Below, piece after piece: positions 16,971-26,445 of a stretch of DNA of 64,000 bases. Under the pieces are notes generated by a model that saw nothing but the letters and a program-made list of their open reading frames with translations, ran no database searches and was not told the DNA's origin. A program made the position numbers and the translations under genes. The stretch's first letter is position 1. Each line of letters starts with the position of its first letter. The stretch covers positions 2,790,001 through 2,854,000 of the forward strand of contig OZ244209.1 of assembly GCA_965216885.1 (NCBI GenBank), read 5' to 3'. Origin of the DNA: CAYNJG01 sp965216885 (GTDB lineage Bacteria > Planctomycetota > Planctomycetia > Pirellulales > Pirellulaceae).

Positions 16971-19699
16971 TTCTCGTTCTCCCCGGCGTCTAACGTCGAT
17001 CGATATCGGAACGGCTGGCTACGCACGACACTCTGCACGACCGTGCTGAATTTCCCGTCGTCTGCGACGACCCTGGACAGGATTTCATCGACCGCTGGCG
17101 TATCGGAAATCTCCAACTCCCGCCCCAGAGCGTACGAAAGCATGTGTTCAATAAACGCCCGCATGAACCACTCGGGATGCTCGAGCAAAACATCCTTGAG
17201 CCCCACCACGTCCGCAAAGCCGACGTCTCCAAACAATTGTCCACTCGCGTCGATCTTTAGGCCGGACTGGTAATTGTCACGCCATCGCCCAACCGCATCA
17301 AAGTTTTCCAGTGCGAACCCAAGCGGATCGATCTTCGCATGGCACGATGCGCAACTGGCATTCTCCTGATGCTGCACCAGTCGCTCGCGCAGTGTGATCC
17401 CTTTGGCTTCGATGGCTTTGTCATCCGCTTCGATGGAAGGCACTTCGTCCGGAGGCGGTGGCGGGGGCTGATTGAAGATCACCGTTGCCACCCACGCGCC
17501 CCGCACAATCGGACTGGTGCGAAGCGGCGCGGAAGTCATGGTCAGAGTTGCCGCATTGGTGATCACGCCACCTTCCCGGCGACTACCGAGCGTCCGGCGA
17601 CGGAACTGCTGTTGAAAAGTGTCGAAGCGATTACGATTCGCCTTCCCGGCGAAAGGAATTTCATCGTCGTACCAGGACTGCAATTCCGCCGAACGGTACG
17701 TGTAGTTGCAATCCACCAGCAACATGATCGAGCGGTCTTCAACCATAATGCTTTCAAACAGCAGCATGGGTTCCAACATCATTTGCAGGCCAAACTTCCA
17801 CTGCTCACAGCCGATGCGCGAATAGTAACGTTCGAATCGTTCGAAGTCGGGTACGGCCGCAATCAACTGATCCAGCCGCAACCATTGTCGTGCGAAGTTC
17901 TGCGACAGCGCCTGGCTGCGGGGGTGTTCCAACATACGTGTCACTTGCCGGTCCAACACATCCGGCTGCAGCAGACTGCCTTCGCGGGCAACCGTCATCA
18001 ACTCCTCGTCGGGAATCGTGCTCCACAGGAACAGCGAGAGCCGCGTTGCCAACTCCCACGCCGCGAGTCGTGGATCCTCCGGAGACTCGTTCCCCGGACT
18101 CTCGGAGATATAGATGAACTTCGGCGACGCGATCACCGCCGCCACCGTGTCCTTCATCGCCTGACGAAACGTGCCCTGTTCACGCAGGCTCTTCAGGAAA
18201 AAGTTGTGATATCGATCCAGCGTGCTTTCGTCGACCTCCGATCGAAAAGCCCTCTCCAGTAGTTTCGACAGCCGCGATCTTGCAGCCTTCGCCCTCTGGA
18301 CGTCTGTCGTGAGCCCGTCGCCAGAAAAGACGGTGGCCGACAGTTCGCAATAGCCGTCAAATTCAGGAGCATTCACGACCGACCTGCCCAGAGAAAGCAA
18401 GCTCTCCAGAAGAATCGTCGAAACACTCAACTCGCTGCCACGATTGTTGAAGCCACCCTCCGCCTGAAGATCGATGGCAAATGGCGTCACGCCCGTGAGC
18501 ACTGGCTTCTCCACCTGGTTCTTGCCCAGCGTCCGGTTGCCAACCGTTACGGTCGATGGATACCGACCCGACCCGGGATCAAAGTACGGCACATCGGCTC
18601 GAATCGTCTTCTCCGGCAGCGGATAGATATCTCCCTTCAGCTGCAGCAGATCCCGAACCGAGTTGTTGTATTCATACCGGTTCATGCGACGCATCACGAT
18701 CGGTGCTCGCGAATGATTGTCACGCAACCATTCGTCCACGATCGCGTCCAGCGTTCCCACCAACCGCAAACGAAGCTCCGCATCCGGCTGCGGTTCGTCC
18801 TCGGGCGGCATTTCATGACGGGAAAGTGCGTCTCGCATCTTCTGCGCGACAGGAACATTCGCCAGCAGTCGCTCGCGATCATGTAGCAGGTCCAGTCGTA
18901 GATCACCCTCGGGCTCGTCACCGCGATGACAAGCGTGACAGTGTTTCTTCATCGCGGCCTGAAAGGCATCCATCGCGAGTGGCTGGACCGCAGACGGGAC
19001 GCGAGTCACCGGCGAGTTTGGCCTCTCCGGCTGGGTGACCGGCCTCTTCACCACGTCTGACGGAGTACCCGATTCCGAGGGATTGGGCGCGTTCACGGGC
19101 CGAAGATGTAGATAGTCGATGCCCGCCAGCAAACGTTCGCCCGGAATCATCCGAGCCGATTCGTGCTTTCCCACCAACCGCATCAGCAGCGACTGGGTCC
19201 CGGCGGGGAGTTTCACATTCTTCAACTCGATCTTCTCCGCCAACTCGACACGCGGGCTGTAGAGATCGATATCACGCTGCAGCACCGCATCGTTGATCGA
19301 TAATTCAAAGATGCCATAATCCGGCGCGAGCGTCAGTTGTACATCAATGTCGTAAACGCCAGCCGTGTCGACCTCGAAGACCGAATCGACGGTGTCGTTC
19401 ACCTGGCCGTCCCATAGCAACTGACCATTGCCGCTCCATTGGTTGCCAAACCCCTGCATTGGCTGCGGCCGCGAACGGCCCGTCATTTCAAGCTGTTCGC
19501 CCTCGATCCGACCGACCGGACGAGGCTGTGGCAACCGCCCACGCACGGCGTGATAGTCGACCTGTGCAACCGCAGTGTCACGCAAAAGCACCAGGCACAG
19601 AAACATCAAACCAAAGATGAGTGCGATGTCCCTGCCAACACGCAAGCTGGATGAACCGTTCGCCTCCGAACTTCCCGATACCAAGCCATCAATTTGCAT
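16967..19699 (-). CDS. DUF1592/DUF1588/DUF1587/DUF1585 protein with planctomycete-type cytochrome c domain
   Basis: From the ATG at 19699 the protein is 910 residues. It has a hydrophobic N-terminal helix (DIALIFGLMFLCLVLLRD), a carbohydrate-binding-like beta domain around residues 60-210 (VDTAGVYDIDVQLTLAP), and a heme site CHACH near residues 254-258 with the family flanks FQAAMKKH and DEPEGDLRLDLL. Then come the DUF1587 start (MRRMNRYEYNNSVRDLL), DUF1595/DUF1592 (SLFLWSTIPDEELM), and DUF1588 with a second CASCH motif (NASCASCHAKIDPLGFALE), and DUF1585 at the end. Two CxxCH motifs indicate c-type heme, at least at the first. Role unknown; probably periplasmic electron transfer linked to its DUF1552 partner. 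Confidence 0.87.
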   Translation of the reverse strand: MQIDGLVSGSSEANGSSSLRVGRDIALIFGLMFLCLVLLRDTAVAQVDYHAVRGRLPQPRPVGRIEGEQLEMTGRSRPQPMQGFGNQWSGNGQLLWDGQVNDTVDSVFEVDTAGVYDIDVQLTLAPDYGIFELSINDAVLQRDIDLYSPRVELAEKIELKNVKLPAGTQSLLMRLVGKHESARMIPGERLLAGIDYLHLRPVNAPNPSESGTPSDVVKRPVTQPERPNSPVTRVPSAVQPLAMDAFQAAMKKHCHACHRGDEPEGDLRLDLLHDRERLLANVPVAQKMRDALSRHEMPPEDEPQPDAELRLRLVGTLDAIVDEWLRDNHSRAPIVMRRMNRYEYNNSVRDLLQLKGDIYPLPEKTIRADVPYFDPGSGRYPSTVTVGNRTLGKNQVEKPVLTGVTPFAIDLQAEGGFNNRGSELSVSTILLESLLSLGRSVVNAPEFDGYCELSATVFSGDGLTTDVQRAKAARSRLSKLLERAFRSEVDESTLDRYHNFFLKSLREQGTFRQAMKDTVAAVIASPKFIYISESPGNESPEDPRLAAWELATRLSLFLWSTIPDEELMTVAREGSLLQPDVLDRQVTRMLEHPRSQALSQNFARQWLRLDQLIAAVPDFERFERYYSRIGCEQWKFGLQMMLEPMLLFESIMVEDRSIMLLVDCNYTYRSAELQSWYDDEIPFAGKANRNRFDTFQQQFRRRTLGSRREGGVITNAATLTMTSAPLRTSPIVRGAWVATVIFNQPPPPPPDEVPSIEADDKAIEAKGITLRERLVQHQENASCASCHAKIDPLGFALENFDAVGRWRDNYQSGLKIDASGQLFGDVGFADVVGLKDVLLEHPEWFMRAFIEHMLSYALGRELEISDTPAVDEILSRVVADDGKFSTVVQSVVRSQPFRYRSTLDAGENEK

Positions 19700-19791
19700 A
19701 CGATCCCCCGAACACACGCGAAGGCCCAATCATAACTTGATTCGCGTCACGATGTGGACTTTCGCGTCTCGATCCAGCGGCCATGCTGCCG

Positions 19792-20187
19792 TTATTCGAT
19801 ATTGATGTCGTGTTCGAAATCCTGCATCGGAAACTCGACATCCTGAAGGTACGGGGAAAATAGCGGCCGACCAAAATCGGGTGCCGACGGGTCCTTTGCA
19901 TTGCCGGCCGCGCCGTAACCGCTGACGCGCAATTGGTACGCACCACCGACAATTCCTTTGTCCGCAGCGGTCGCATACTTGCCATCTTTGATGCGAGCAA
20001 GCACCATCGGCCCCTTGTTACCTTTGTCAGGCGTGAAACGAATTTCACCGGAAGGCACGGGCTGTCCTTTGTAATTGACACTCCCGGACACCGCGAACTT
20101 GCCGTCGTCCGCGCAGCCGGCAATCAGTGGCAGCAAACACACCACCAAACAGGCAATCCCAGGTCGCGCACAGCAGGGACGAATCAT
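19792..20187 (-). CDS. Small lipoprotein with carboxypeptidase-regulatory-like fold
   Basis: A 131-residue protein with a lipoprotein signal ending in the lipobox LIAGC. The mature part begins FAVSGSVNYKGQPVPSGEIRF and continues with GGAYQLRVSGYG, the pattern of a carboxypeptidase-regulatory (transthyretin-like) beta domain. Planctomycete genomes usually pair such lipoproteins with DUF1559 prepilin-like genes. Here the ATG overlaps the DUF1559 stop codon (ATGA-type overlap), which gives translational coupling. Presumed envelope location; function not known. Confidence 0.8.
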   Translation of the reverse strand: MIRPCCARPGIACLVVCLLPLIAGCADDGKFAVSGSVNYKGQPVPSGEIRFTPDKGNKGPMVLARIKDGKYATAADKGIVGGAYQLRVSGYGAAGNAKDPSAPDFGRPLFSPYLQDVEFPMQDFEHDINIE

Positions 20188-21182
20188 CAGTTTGCCTCCG
20201 GACGAGGTCGCGGCGTCCAGTCGATGCGCATCTCATCGTTCCGCACGGCTTTTTGGTAGTACGTCACAACATCGATGTCGTCCGTAACCAATTCGACGGA
20301 ACCATCGGCAGATGCGAACATCGCTCCGCCCCCCTGGTGATGACTACCGAACAAGCGAGTTTGCAAATCCAGTGTCTTCACACTGGTAGGATCGACTTCG
20401 GTCGCAGAAAACGCATTGATGGGTTCCACTGCAGCCGAAAGCACCATGGGCATTGCCCACGCACCTTTCTTCGCACTGGATGCCCAGCCACACCAGCCGT
20501 CGCGTTTCCCATCACTCCGCGAATGCGTGACCGTTTGGTCGCAGTATCGACTTTCGCCAATCAACCAGGTCTTCGACGTCCCATCCGTAATTCGTTTTAT
20601 GGGAACGGAGGCATTCACATACATCACGCCGTTGTCAAAAAACATCCGCGAGCTCGACTGGGACGTACATGCCGGCTCCGAGCCGCCACCCTGGACACCG
20701 AAGTAGGTGATGTAGTTCGTTTCCATACCGGAAATGGGATCACTCGGGCACTTAAACGCTGGATTCGGTTCGAGGAACAACGCGTGATTCTGCCGCGCCC
20801 CGGGAACATTCGTCGTCGAAGTAAATTTCGCCCCAATGTCGAACAGATCGAAGAGCGCCACTTCCTCTGTAAAGGGCAGGATCAAAACCGTCCAGGGCGC
20901 GCCTCCTGGCCCATCGCCACCACCGCATTCGGTGATGTCTTCCATATCTTCGTTGACGCTACCGGCAGGAAAGTGTCCGCTCGCACTTTCGTAGTTGAGG
21001 CAGGCGAGTGCCAGCTGTCGAATCTTGTTGGAACACTGCGCCCTGCGCGCCGCCTCGCGTGCCGACTGCACCGCGGGGAGCAAAAGAGTCACCAACATTG
21101 CAATGATGGCAATCACCACCAACAATTCAACCAGCGTGAAACCGGGCTGCACCGAGCCTTGACGCGTTTGAGGGACTGCCAT
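20187..21182 (-). CDS. DUF1559 prepilin-like protein
   Basis: From the ATG at 21182 the product is 331 residues. The N terminus carries a type IV pilin/pseudopilin signal (PGFTLVELLVVIAIIAMLVT) with cleavage after the Gly and methylation at Phe. Then comes LLPAVQSAREAARRAQCSN, invariant in DUF1559 proteins. The periplasmic DUF1559 domain ends with GGGAMFASADGSVELV, also a family hallmark. Planctomycetes encode many of these; they probably form pilus-like or secretion-system-like structures. It shares the N-terminal 30 residues almost exactly with the second DUF1559 protein at 55569. Its stop overlaps the lipoprotein start. Confidence 0.87.
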   Translation of the reverse strand: MAVPQTRQGSVQPGFTLVELLVVIAIIAMLVTLLLPAVQSAREAARRAQCSNKIRQLALACLNYESASGHFPAGSVNEDMEDITECGGGDGPGGAPWTVLILPFTEEVALFDLFDIGAKFTSTTNVPGARQNHALFLEPNPAFKCPSDPISGMETNYITYFGVQGGGSEPACTSQSSSRMFFDNGVMYVNASVPIKRITDGTSKTWLIGESRYCDQTVTHSRSDGKRDGWCGWASSAKKGAWAMPMVLSAAVEPINAFSATEVDPTSVKTLDLQTRLFGSHHQGGGAMFASADGSVELVTDDIDVVTYYQKAVRNDEMRIDWTPRPRPEAN

Positions 21183-21342
21183 GCGAACCTTCTTTTCTCT
21201 CCGCGCGGAGATGAGAGGATCTTGCGTGTCGGTCAACTACAAAAGCTTGACCGGACAAACGCCCTTCCCGAGCCTTGTTCCGGTCACCAGTCTATCGCAT
21301 TCTGGACGCCGTGGACAACACAGACAGGAATGGCGGCGCGGT

Positions 21343-24300
21343 CTACCGGCGCGTCCGCTGATACCCGAAACTCGCGGCAAGCGACAGAAAATCGTCGAAG
21401 TCGACGACCAAATCGTTGTTGAAATCGCCGTCGGACCAGACGGCCTCCGTCTTCCCAAATGCCCCGGCCAACGCCAGAAAGTCACCAAATTCAACGAGCC
21501 CATCCAGATTCGCGTCGCCACGTCGCGTATCGAGAATACCCTCCACCAGCACGTCCAAATCCAGCTCTGAGATCGTGCCGTCCTCATCCAGATCCAGCCG
21601 CCGATCATCCCCTGCGTTCCGTACGGCCAATCGCAACAGCTCCACATCAAGGACATCCACGTCGCCATCTCCATTCACGTCCCCCCGCACGCTCAAAGCG
21701 ATTTCGATACGCACGACACCATCTGCAGTTTGCCCGTCGTTGTCGGTGACGCGATAGGAAAAACGATCTTCTTCCACACGTGCTCCGTTGTGTTGGTACG
21801 TGAAGGTGCCGTCTTCGTTTAACTCGAAGTCCGTGGCGTGTTCCGGCGCGGCGAGTAGACTCACGAAGAACGGGCCATCGGCAAGCCCGCGGTCATTGTC
21901 CAGCACGGACATGCGTCCACCAGAGAGCCGGTCGGTCGATTCTCCTTGAGCCAACTGCACCGTGTCTCCAATCGCCCGGGGTGTCGCGTCGCTTACCGGC
22001 AACACCGTGATGGAGACTTCGCCAATACTCGTGTCCCCGTCGTCGTCCTCGACTTCATAGGCAAACGAGTCGGCAAAGTTCTCACTGCCGTCGTGACGAT
22101 ACCGAAACGTGCCGTCACGATCGAGCGAAAAGCTGCTTGAGAATTCCGGTCGCCGTACAACACGAACCGTATTCGGACCATCGAGCAAACTTTCGTCATT
22201 GTCCAGCACACTCTCCGAACCGTCTGCCAGTTCCGTCACGGTCCGCCCCTCGAGCACGACCAAGGAGTCCGCCACGGCAACTGGTTCACTTTCATCGACA
22301 GGCCGAATCGTAATTGTCACTTCACCAACGGCCAGATCCCCGTCGTTATCCACGACGCGATAGAGGAAGGAGTCCTCCCGCGAGTCACCGTCGTCGTGCG
22401 TGTAGCTTAAGGTCCCATCCTCGTTCAAGACAAACTCGCTGGCACTCTCGGGCGCCCGCAACAACGAAACAACCAACGGCACATCCACAATGCCCGCATC
22501 ATTGTCCAATACGCTTGAATCGCCCGACGCTAGCGCTGCAACAGTTCCGCCCTCGTCGACAACGATCGAATCGCGACGCGGGTTCGGACGAGCGTCACTG
22601 ATGGGAATGACGTTGATCATCACCTCGCCAACGACCACTTCGCCATCGTTATCCTCCAGTTGGTATGCGAACGAGTCGGCGTGATCCTCGCTTCCGTCGT
22701 GTCGATATTCAAAGCGTCCATCGTCGCGAAGCAGAAATGACGAAGCGAACAGGGGCTCGCGTGCCAGCGAGATCACGACCGGCTCGTCCTCAAGCCCCGT
22801 GTCGTTATCCAGCACGCTCAGACGCCCCGACTGCAAGCGGTTGGCAAACTGTCCCTCGTTGACGCGAACAACGTCGTCGACGGCCTGAGGCGTTGTGTCA
22901 CTCACGGGCAGAATCTGGATTCGTACCGTCGCAGTTTCTGACTGCCCGCCCGCATCACGTACGCGATAGACGAACTCGTCCACGTTCGTTTCGCTGCCAT
23001 CGTGTTCGTAAAGGAAGGTCCCGTCCCGATTCAATTCGAAACGCCGACTATGCTGCGGTCGCCGCGAAATCGAAACCGTAATCGGCCCGTCCTGCAGCCC
23101 AACATCGTTATCAAGCACACTCGCGGCGCCAGCCTCCAGCTGCGTTGCGGTGCCGCCTTCATTGACCACCAGCGCATCGTCCGCGGGCGTCAACGCAGGG
23201 TCCGTGACGACGAAATGGGCTTCTACCAGCGCACCCCAACGATCGCCCGACAGGCTCCTCGCTTTGACCGGCCCGGAAAGCGCCAACGAAAACCCACGTC
23301 GAAACCGCACCGCGTCGGGACTCACGTCTCCGCCGGGCCAGCGGGGATCCGAGCCATCCAGCGTGTAGTAGAGGTCCGCGTTCGTCGCCGTCGCGCGCCC
23401 CCCTAGCAACTCCAGATTGAAACTGACGTCCGAACTGTCCGGGCTGACCTGATGCACCTCGACGGCCAGCACATTTTCACCCGGCTGAAAGAGCCTGGAA
23501 TCCAGTCGGTGCTGAAAGAACGTCGACTCCGTCGCGCCGCCTGCCGTTCCGCCTGCCAGCGTGCTGGCGACAATGGGCCCGGCAGGCATATTGCTGCGAA
23601 TGATTTCTTCGCCATTGAGGTACACGACGGCGCCATCGTCTCGCAACAGCCGCAGCAGGAAGCCGTCGAAATCATCCGGGTCACCAATCCGAAATGCGTG
23701 CCGAAAATAGCTGGTGATGTGCTTGTTGTTCGCGTCTCGACCAAAGTCGATTCGCGTCGACTCGTCGTTGTCCCCATACCCCAACTCCGCACGTCCGGTT
23801 TGCCAGTCTGAATCGTCAAACTCGCTCGCTCGCCATTCCGTGCCCGCATCCGATCCGTCATCGAGATATCGCCACGTGGCCTGGTCACTCACAAAAGAAC
23901 GCTCAAACGCAATCGCACCGTCCGCTCGCAATGTCAGCTCGTCGCGTACCGATACCGGTCCGCCCGCCTGCTCGACGTTGTTCACCAATACAGTCGGCGG
24001 TCCCGCAGCCGCCATCCAGCCGAGATTTCGAAATTGCTCAATCAGCACTTCGCCGCGACCGGCGATGAAGCCACGCGCACGAGCTACAGCCGATTCCCAG
24101 TCGTCCTTCGTCAGCGGTTCGCTACGTTGCGCGTCGCCCCACCGAGCCGACTCTGCAACGATGGCATGTTCAACCTCGCCGACGCGTGCATCGAACAGCC
24201 GGCGCACGTTATCTTCTGACAAAGCCCCATCTGGCGAAAAATGCCGCAACACCGCATCGGTAAACCGGAGCCGATAATCCGCGTTCGAAGCAACCAGTTG

Positions 24301-26217
24301 CTCGTGCATCCACAACGGATTGAAGTGGCGAAAGTTGGAGCCGTTCGAAGTAATTCGTTCTGCCAGATCCGGGAACCCCTTGTCCAGCGTGTGCTCCGAG
24401 TCGTGCTCGAAGAATTTAAAGCCATCCGGCGACTCACGGTTGTAGATCGCAAAGTAGTTATTGACGCCGTTCACGAATCGCGAAACCGGACCATCCCGAT
24501 CGCCGGTGTAATAGGTGAGCAACATGTAGTCGATCAGGTTGTCGACATCCAGGAGCCGTTCGAAGTCGGCATTTGGAGTCCCGTCTTCATTCATGCCCTG
24601 CGCACGAAAGTAGTCATCGAGGTTGCGGTCCGATAAGCCGCCTATCTGATAGAACAAATCCGCCAGACGTCGATAGGCATCCATGTTCCCGTCGGTAGCT
24701 TCATTCTGATAGCCGTCGTCATTCCCGGTCGATTTGATGACGTCATAGTCGTCTTTGTCACCACCGAAGTACGACGCAGCGTACCGCGCTTCGGCGCGTT
24801 CCTGCGACTGAAACAGGCCCCAGTATTGCCCATTCAAATACAGGTGATAGAAGCGACTGCGCGTGTACGGCTGTCCCAGATCACCCTGCAAGTCACGAGC
24901 GAGCACATCTCGCAAGAACGTGTTGTCACCACTTCCTCGAAACGACCACGAGTAGTTCTGGGCTGTCCGCAGATCCAATTTGTCGTAGGCATCCGTGCCC
25001 TCTTCACCAAACAATGGAAACCGCAGTTTTGCGTCGCCGTACTCATCGCGAAAGAACAACCGAAACGCGTGCTTGGGATTGCCGTCACTGCGACTGAAGC
25101 CACCGCGAATCCTCACGCCCGTACCGACCTGGAAACCGGTCGTGCCATCCGGATTGATCAACTCCAGTGAACCCGGTCGCTCCCAATCCCGCCCCCGCTC
25201 GCGCGCATTAACATAAATGCCGTCCCGCGAGCCCAACAGATCGTCCACATCCATCACCAGCGAAAGTGACGGCAAATCAGTCAACGCCGATCGCAACTGC
25301 GGCCCCCATTCGGCATCGCTCACGATGTCCGGGTCCATTCCATAATCCAGTTGCTGCCCGTTGATCGATCGTGACGTCGGAAAACCACTCGGCGCCCGCC
25401 CCGTGGGTGACTGCCGAACGATGTCGTCCAGAAACAGATAAGTCGCTGTCTCAAGATCCGACTCGTGGCCATTGGCTCCGAACGGGCGGGCCCTCACCGT
25501 CGTGGTTGTATTGATGCGAATCGGCGAACGATATCGACTGCCTCGGCTACTGGTTGGCTCGGAGCCATCCAACGTGTAGCGAATCGTGGCAGTTGCCAGC
25601 GAAGACGAGAGCTGCAATCGGAACTCGTCTTCATAGAATCCGCGGGCGTGACTAAATTCGATCCCCGGTGGTTGATACTCAACATCGCCAACGGATGGAT
25701 TACGCTCGCCCGGAGTCGGCCGGTCAAAGAATCTCCGTGATCCACTGACAAGATCGCCACCATTCGACGACTGCGTCACGCCGTAGGAAACATCTTCGAA
25801 CTGCATGGGAAACGCCGGGGCGAACTCGGATACGACGGTCAGCTCCTCGTCGCCCGCTTCACTCACAAGGCCCAGGTACTCCCCCTCGGATGTCAGCCTG
25901 AAATTCAGATGCAATTCGTTGGCCGGATCGAGCCGATTCTTGTCGGAGGCGAAGACCACCAGAAACTCGCCTGCCGGCAGCGACACTTCCGGGAAGGTCC
26001 ACTTCGTCAGATCAAGGCGATCGTCTGTCAGATGCCAGCCCGCCAGATCCGCGTCGTCGGGGCCGGAGTTGTAGAGCTCGATCCAATCCGGAAAATCACC
26101 GTCGGCATCCCGCAGCCCAGACTGGTTGGAGGCGACGAACTCGGAGATGTAAACATCCGCAGCGAGCAGCAATCGCGGCTCCAGCTTCTGGACACCAGGT
26201 CTGCGCAGAAAAGACAT
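21343..26217 (-). CDS. Giant LEPR-XLL surface protein: LTD, CotH kinase-like, cadherin-like repeats, dockerin-like tail
   Basis: From the ATG at 26217 it is 1624 residues. The N terminus holds the planctomycete motif KLEPRLLLAADV, which marks a family of exported giant proteins. Next is a lamin-tail domain (YISEFVASNQSGL, IELYNSGPDDADLAGWHL), then chitobiase/FN3-like beta domains, then a CotH kinase-like domain (YWGLFQSQERAEARYAA, FKFFEHDSEHTLDKG). Five cadherin-like (VCBS-type) repeats of about 100 residues follow, and finally dockerin-like EF-hand motifs (GDANLDGLVEFGDFLALA, GDFNNDLVVDFDDFLSLA). There is no PEP-CTERM; the protein ends QRTRR. Probably a cell-surface or secreted adhesin-like protein. 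An upstream extension to 26403 is possible but lacks the family start. Confidence 0.85.
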   Translation of the reverse strand: MSFLRRPGVQKLEPRLLLAADVYISEFVASNQSGLRDADGDFPDWIELYNSGPDDADLAGWHLTDDRLDLTKWTFPEVSLPAGEFLVVFASDKNRLDPANELHLNFRLTSEGEYLGLVSEAGDEELTVVSEFAPAFPMQFEDVSYGVTQSSNGGDLVSGSRRFFDRPTPGERNPSVGDVEYQPPGIEFSHARGFYEDEFRLQLSSSLATATIRYTLDGSEPTSSRGSRYRSPIRINTTTTVRARPFGANGHESDLETATYLFLDDIVRQSPTGRAPSGFPTSRSINGQQLDYGMDPDIVSDAEWGPQLRSALTDLPSLSLVMDVDDLLGSRDGIYVNARERGRDWERPGSLELINPDGTTGFQVGTGVRIRGGFSRSDGNPKHAFRLFFRDEYGDAKLRFPLFGEEGTDAYDKLDLRTAQNYSWSFRGSGDNTFLRDVLARDLQGDLGQPYTRSRFYHLYLNGQYWGLFQSQERAEARYAASYFGGDKDDYDVIKSTGNDDGYQNEATDGNMDAYRRLADLFYQIGGLSDRNLDDYFRAQGMNEDGTPNADFERLLDVDNLIDYMLLTYYTGDRDGPVSRFVNGVNNYFAIYNRESPDGFKFFEHDSEHTLDKGFPDLAERITSNGSNFRHFNPLWMHEQLVASNADYRLRFTDAVLRHFSPDGALSEDNVRRLFDARVGEVEHAIVAESARWGDAQRSEPLTKDDWESAVARARGFIAGRGEVLIEQFRNLGWMAAAGPPTVLVNNVEQAGGPVSVRDELTLRADGAIAFERSFVSDQATWRYLDDGSDAGTEWRASEFDDSDWQTGRAELGYGDNDESTRIDFGRDANNKHITSYFRHAFRIGDPDDFDGFLLRLLRDDGAVVYLNGEEIIRSNMPAGPIVASTLAGGTAGGATESTFFQHRLDSRLFQPGENVLAVEVHQVSPDSSDVSFNLELLGGRATATNADLYYTLDGSDPRWPGGDVSPDAVRFRRGFSLALSGPVKARSLSGDRWGALVEAHFVVTDPALTPADDALVVNEGGTATQLEAGAASVLDNDVGLQDGPITVSISRRPQHSRRFELNRDGTFLYEHDGSETNVDEFVYRVRDAGGQSETATVRIQILPVSDTTPQAVDDVVRVNEGQFANRLQSGRLSVLDNDTGLEDEPVVISLAREPLFASSFLLRDDGRFEYRHDGSEDHADSFAYQLEDNDGEVVVGEVMINVIPISDARPNPRRDSIVVDEGGTVAALASGDSSVLDNDAGIVDVPLVVSLLRAPESASEFVLNEDGTLSYTHDDGDSREDSFLYRVVDNDGDLAVGEVTITIRPVDESEPVAVADSLVVLEGRTVTELADGSESVLDNDESLLDGPNTVRVVRRPEFSSSFSLDRDGTFRYRHDGSENFADSFAYEVEDDDGDTSIGEVSITVLPVSDATPRAIGDTVQLAQGESTDRLSGGRMSVLDNDRGLADGPFFVSLLAAPEHATDFELNEDGTFTYQHNGARVEEDRFSYRVTDNDGQTADGVVRIEIALSVRGDVNGDGDVDVLDVELLRLAVRNAGDDRRLDLDEDGTISELDLDVLVEGILDTRRGDANLDGLVEFGDFLALAGAFGKTEAVWSDGDFNNDLVVDFDDFLSLAASFGYQRTRR
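21698..23185 (-). repeat. Five tandem cadherin-like (VCBS) coding repeats
   Basis: Inside the giant protein, five units of about 100 residues (about 300 bases) follow each other. Each has an 'xxxDxxxVxEG' start, the block SVLDND, a 'RDGTFxYxHDGSE' core and a DSFAYxVxDxDG end, then a linker like ILPVSD or VLPVSD. The phase is constant. Boundaries are approximate. Repeats of this kind bind calcium and stiffen surface proteins. Confidence 0.85.
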
Positions 26218-26445
26218 GCGTTGCCGTACCCCAATCTCGACGTGTCGTGTCTTCCACGACGACGCCGGCCCGAATTGCCCCACTCTCGCCTGAACCGCTC
26301 GCCTTTGAAGGTTAATCGGACGACCTGAATTCTGCAAAACGAAATCAGCATTCCTCCAGCAATTGGAACTCAGCCGTCGATTGCGAGACGTTGGTAGCCG
26401 CAACAGATAGCCGATGAGAGAGAAACCGCAGCACCGGGCCGGCGG

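Noticed and set aside
17339..18262. 307-codon open frame on the + strand inside the DUF1592 gene
   Set aside because: Antisense to a protein with well-known motifs; no domain pattern of its own.
20127..21422. Long open frame on the + strand opposite the DUF1559 gene
   Set aside because: It is antisense to a clear prepilin-like gene. Its protein is rich in Arg, His and Gln without hydrophobic or domain pattern, as expected for a shadow in a GC-rich genome.
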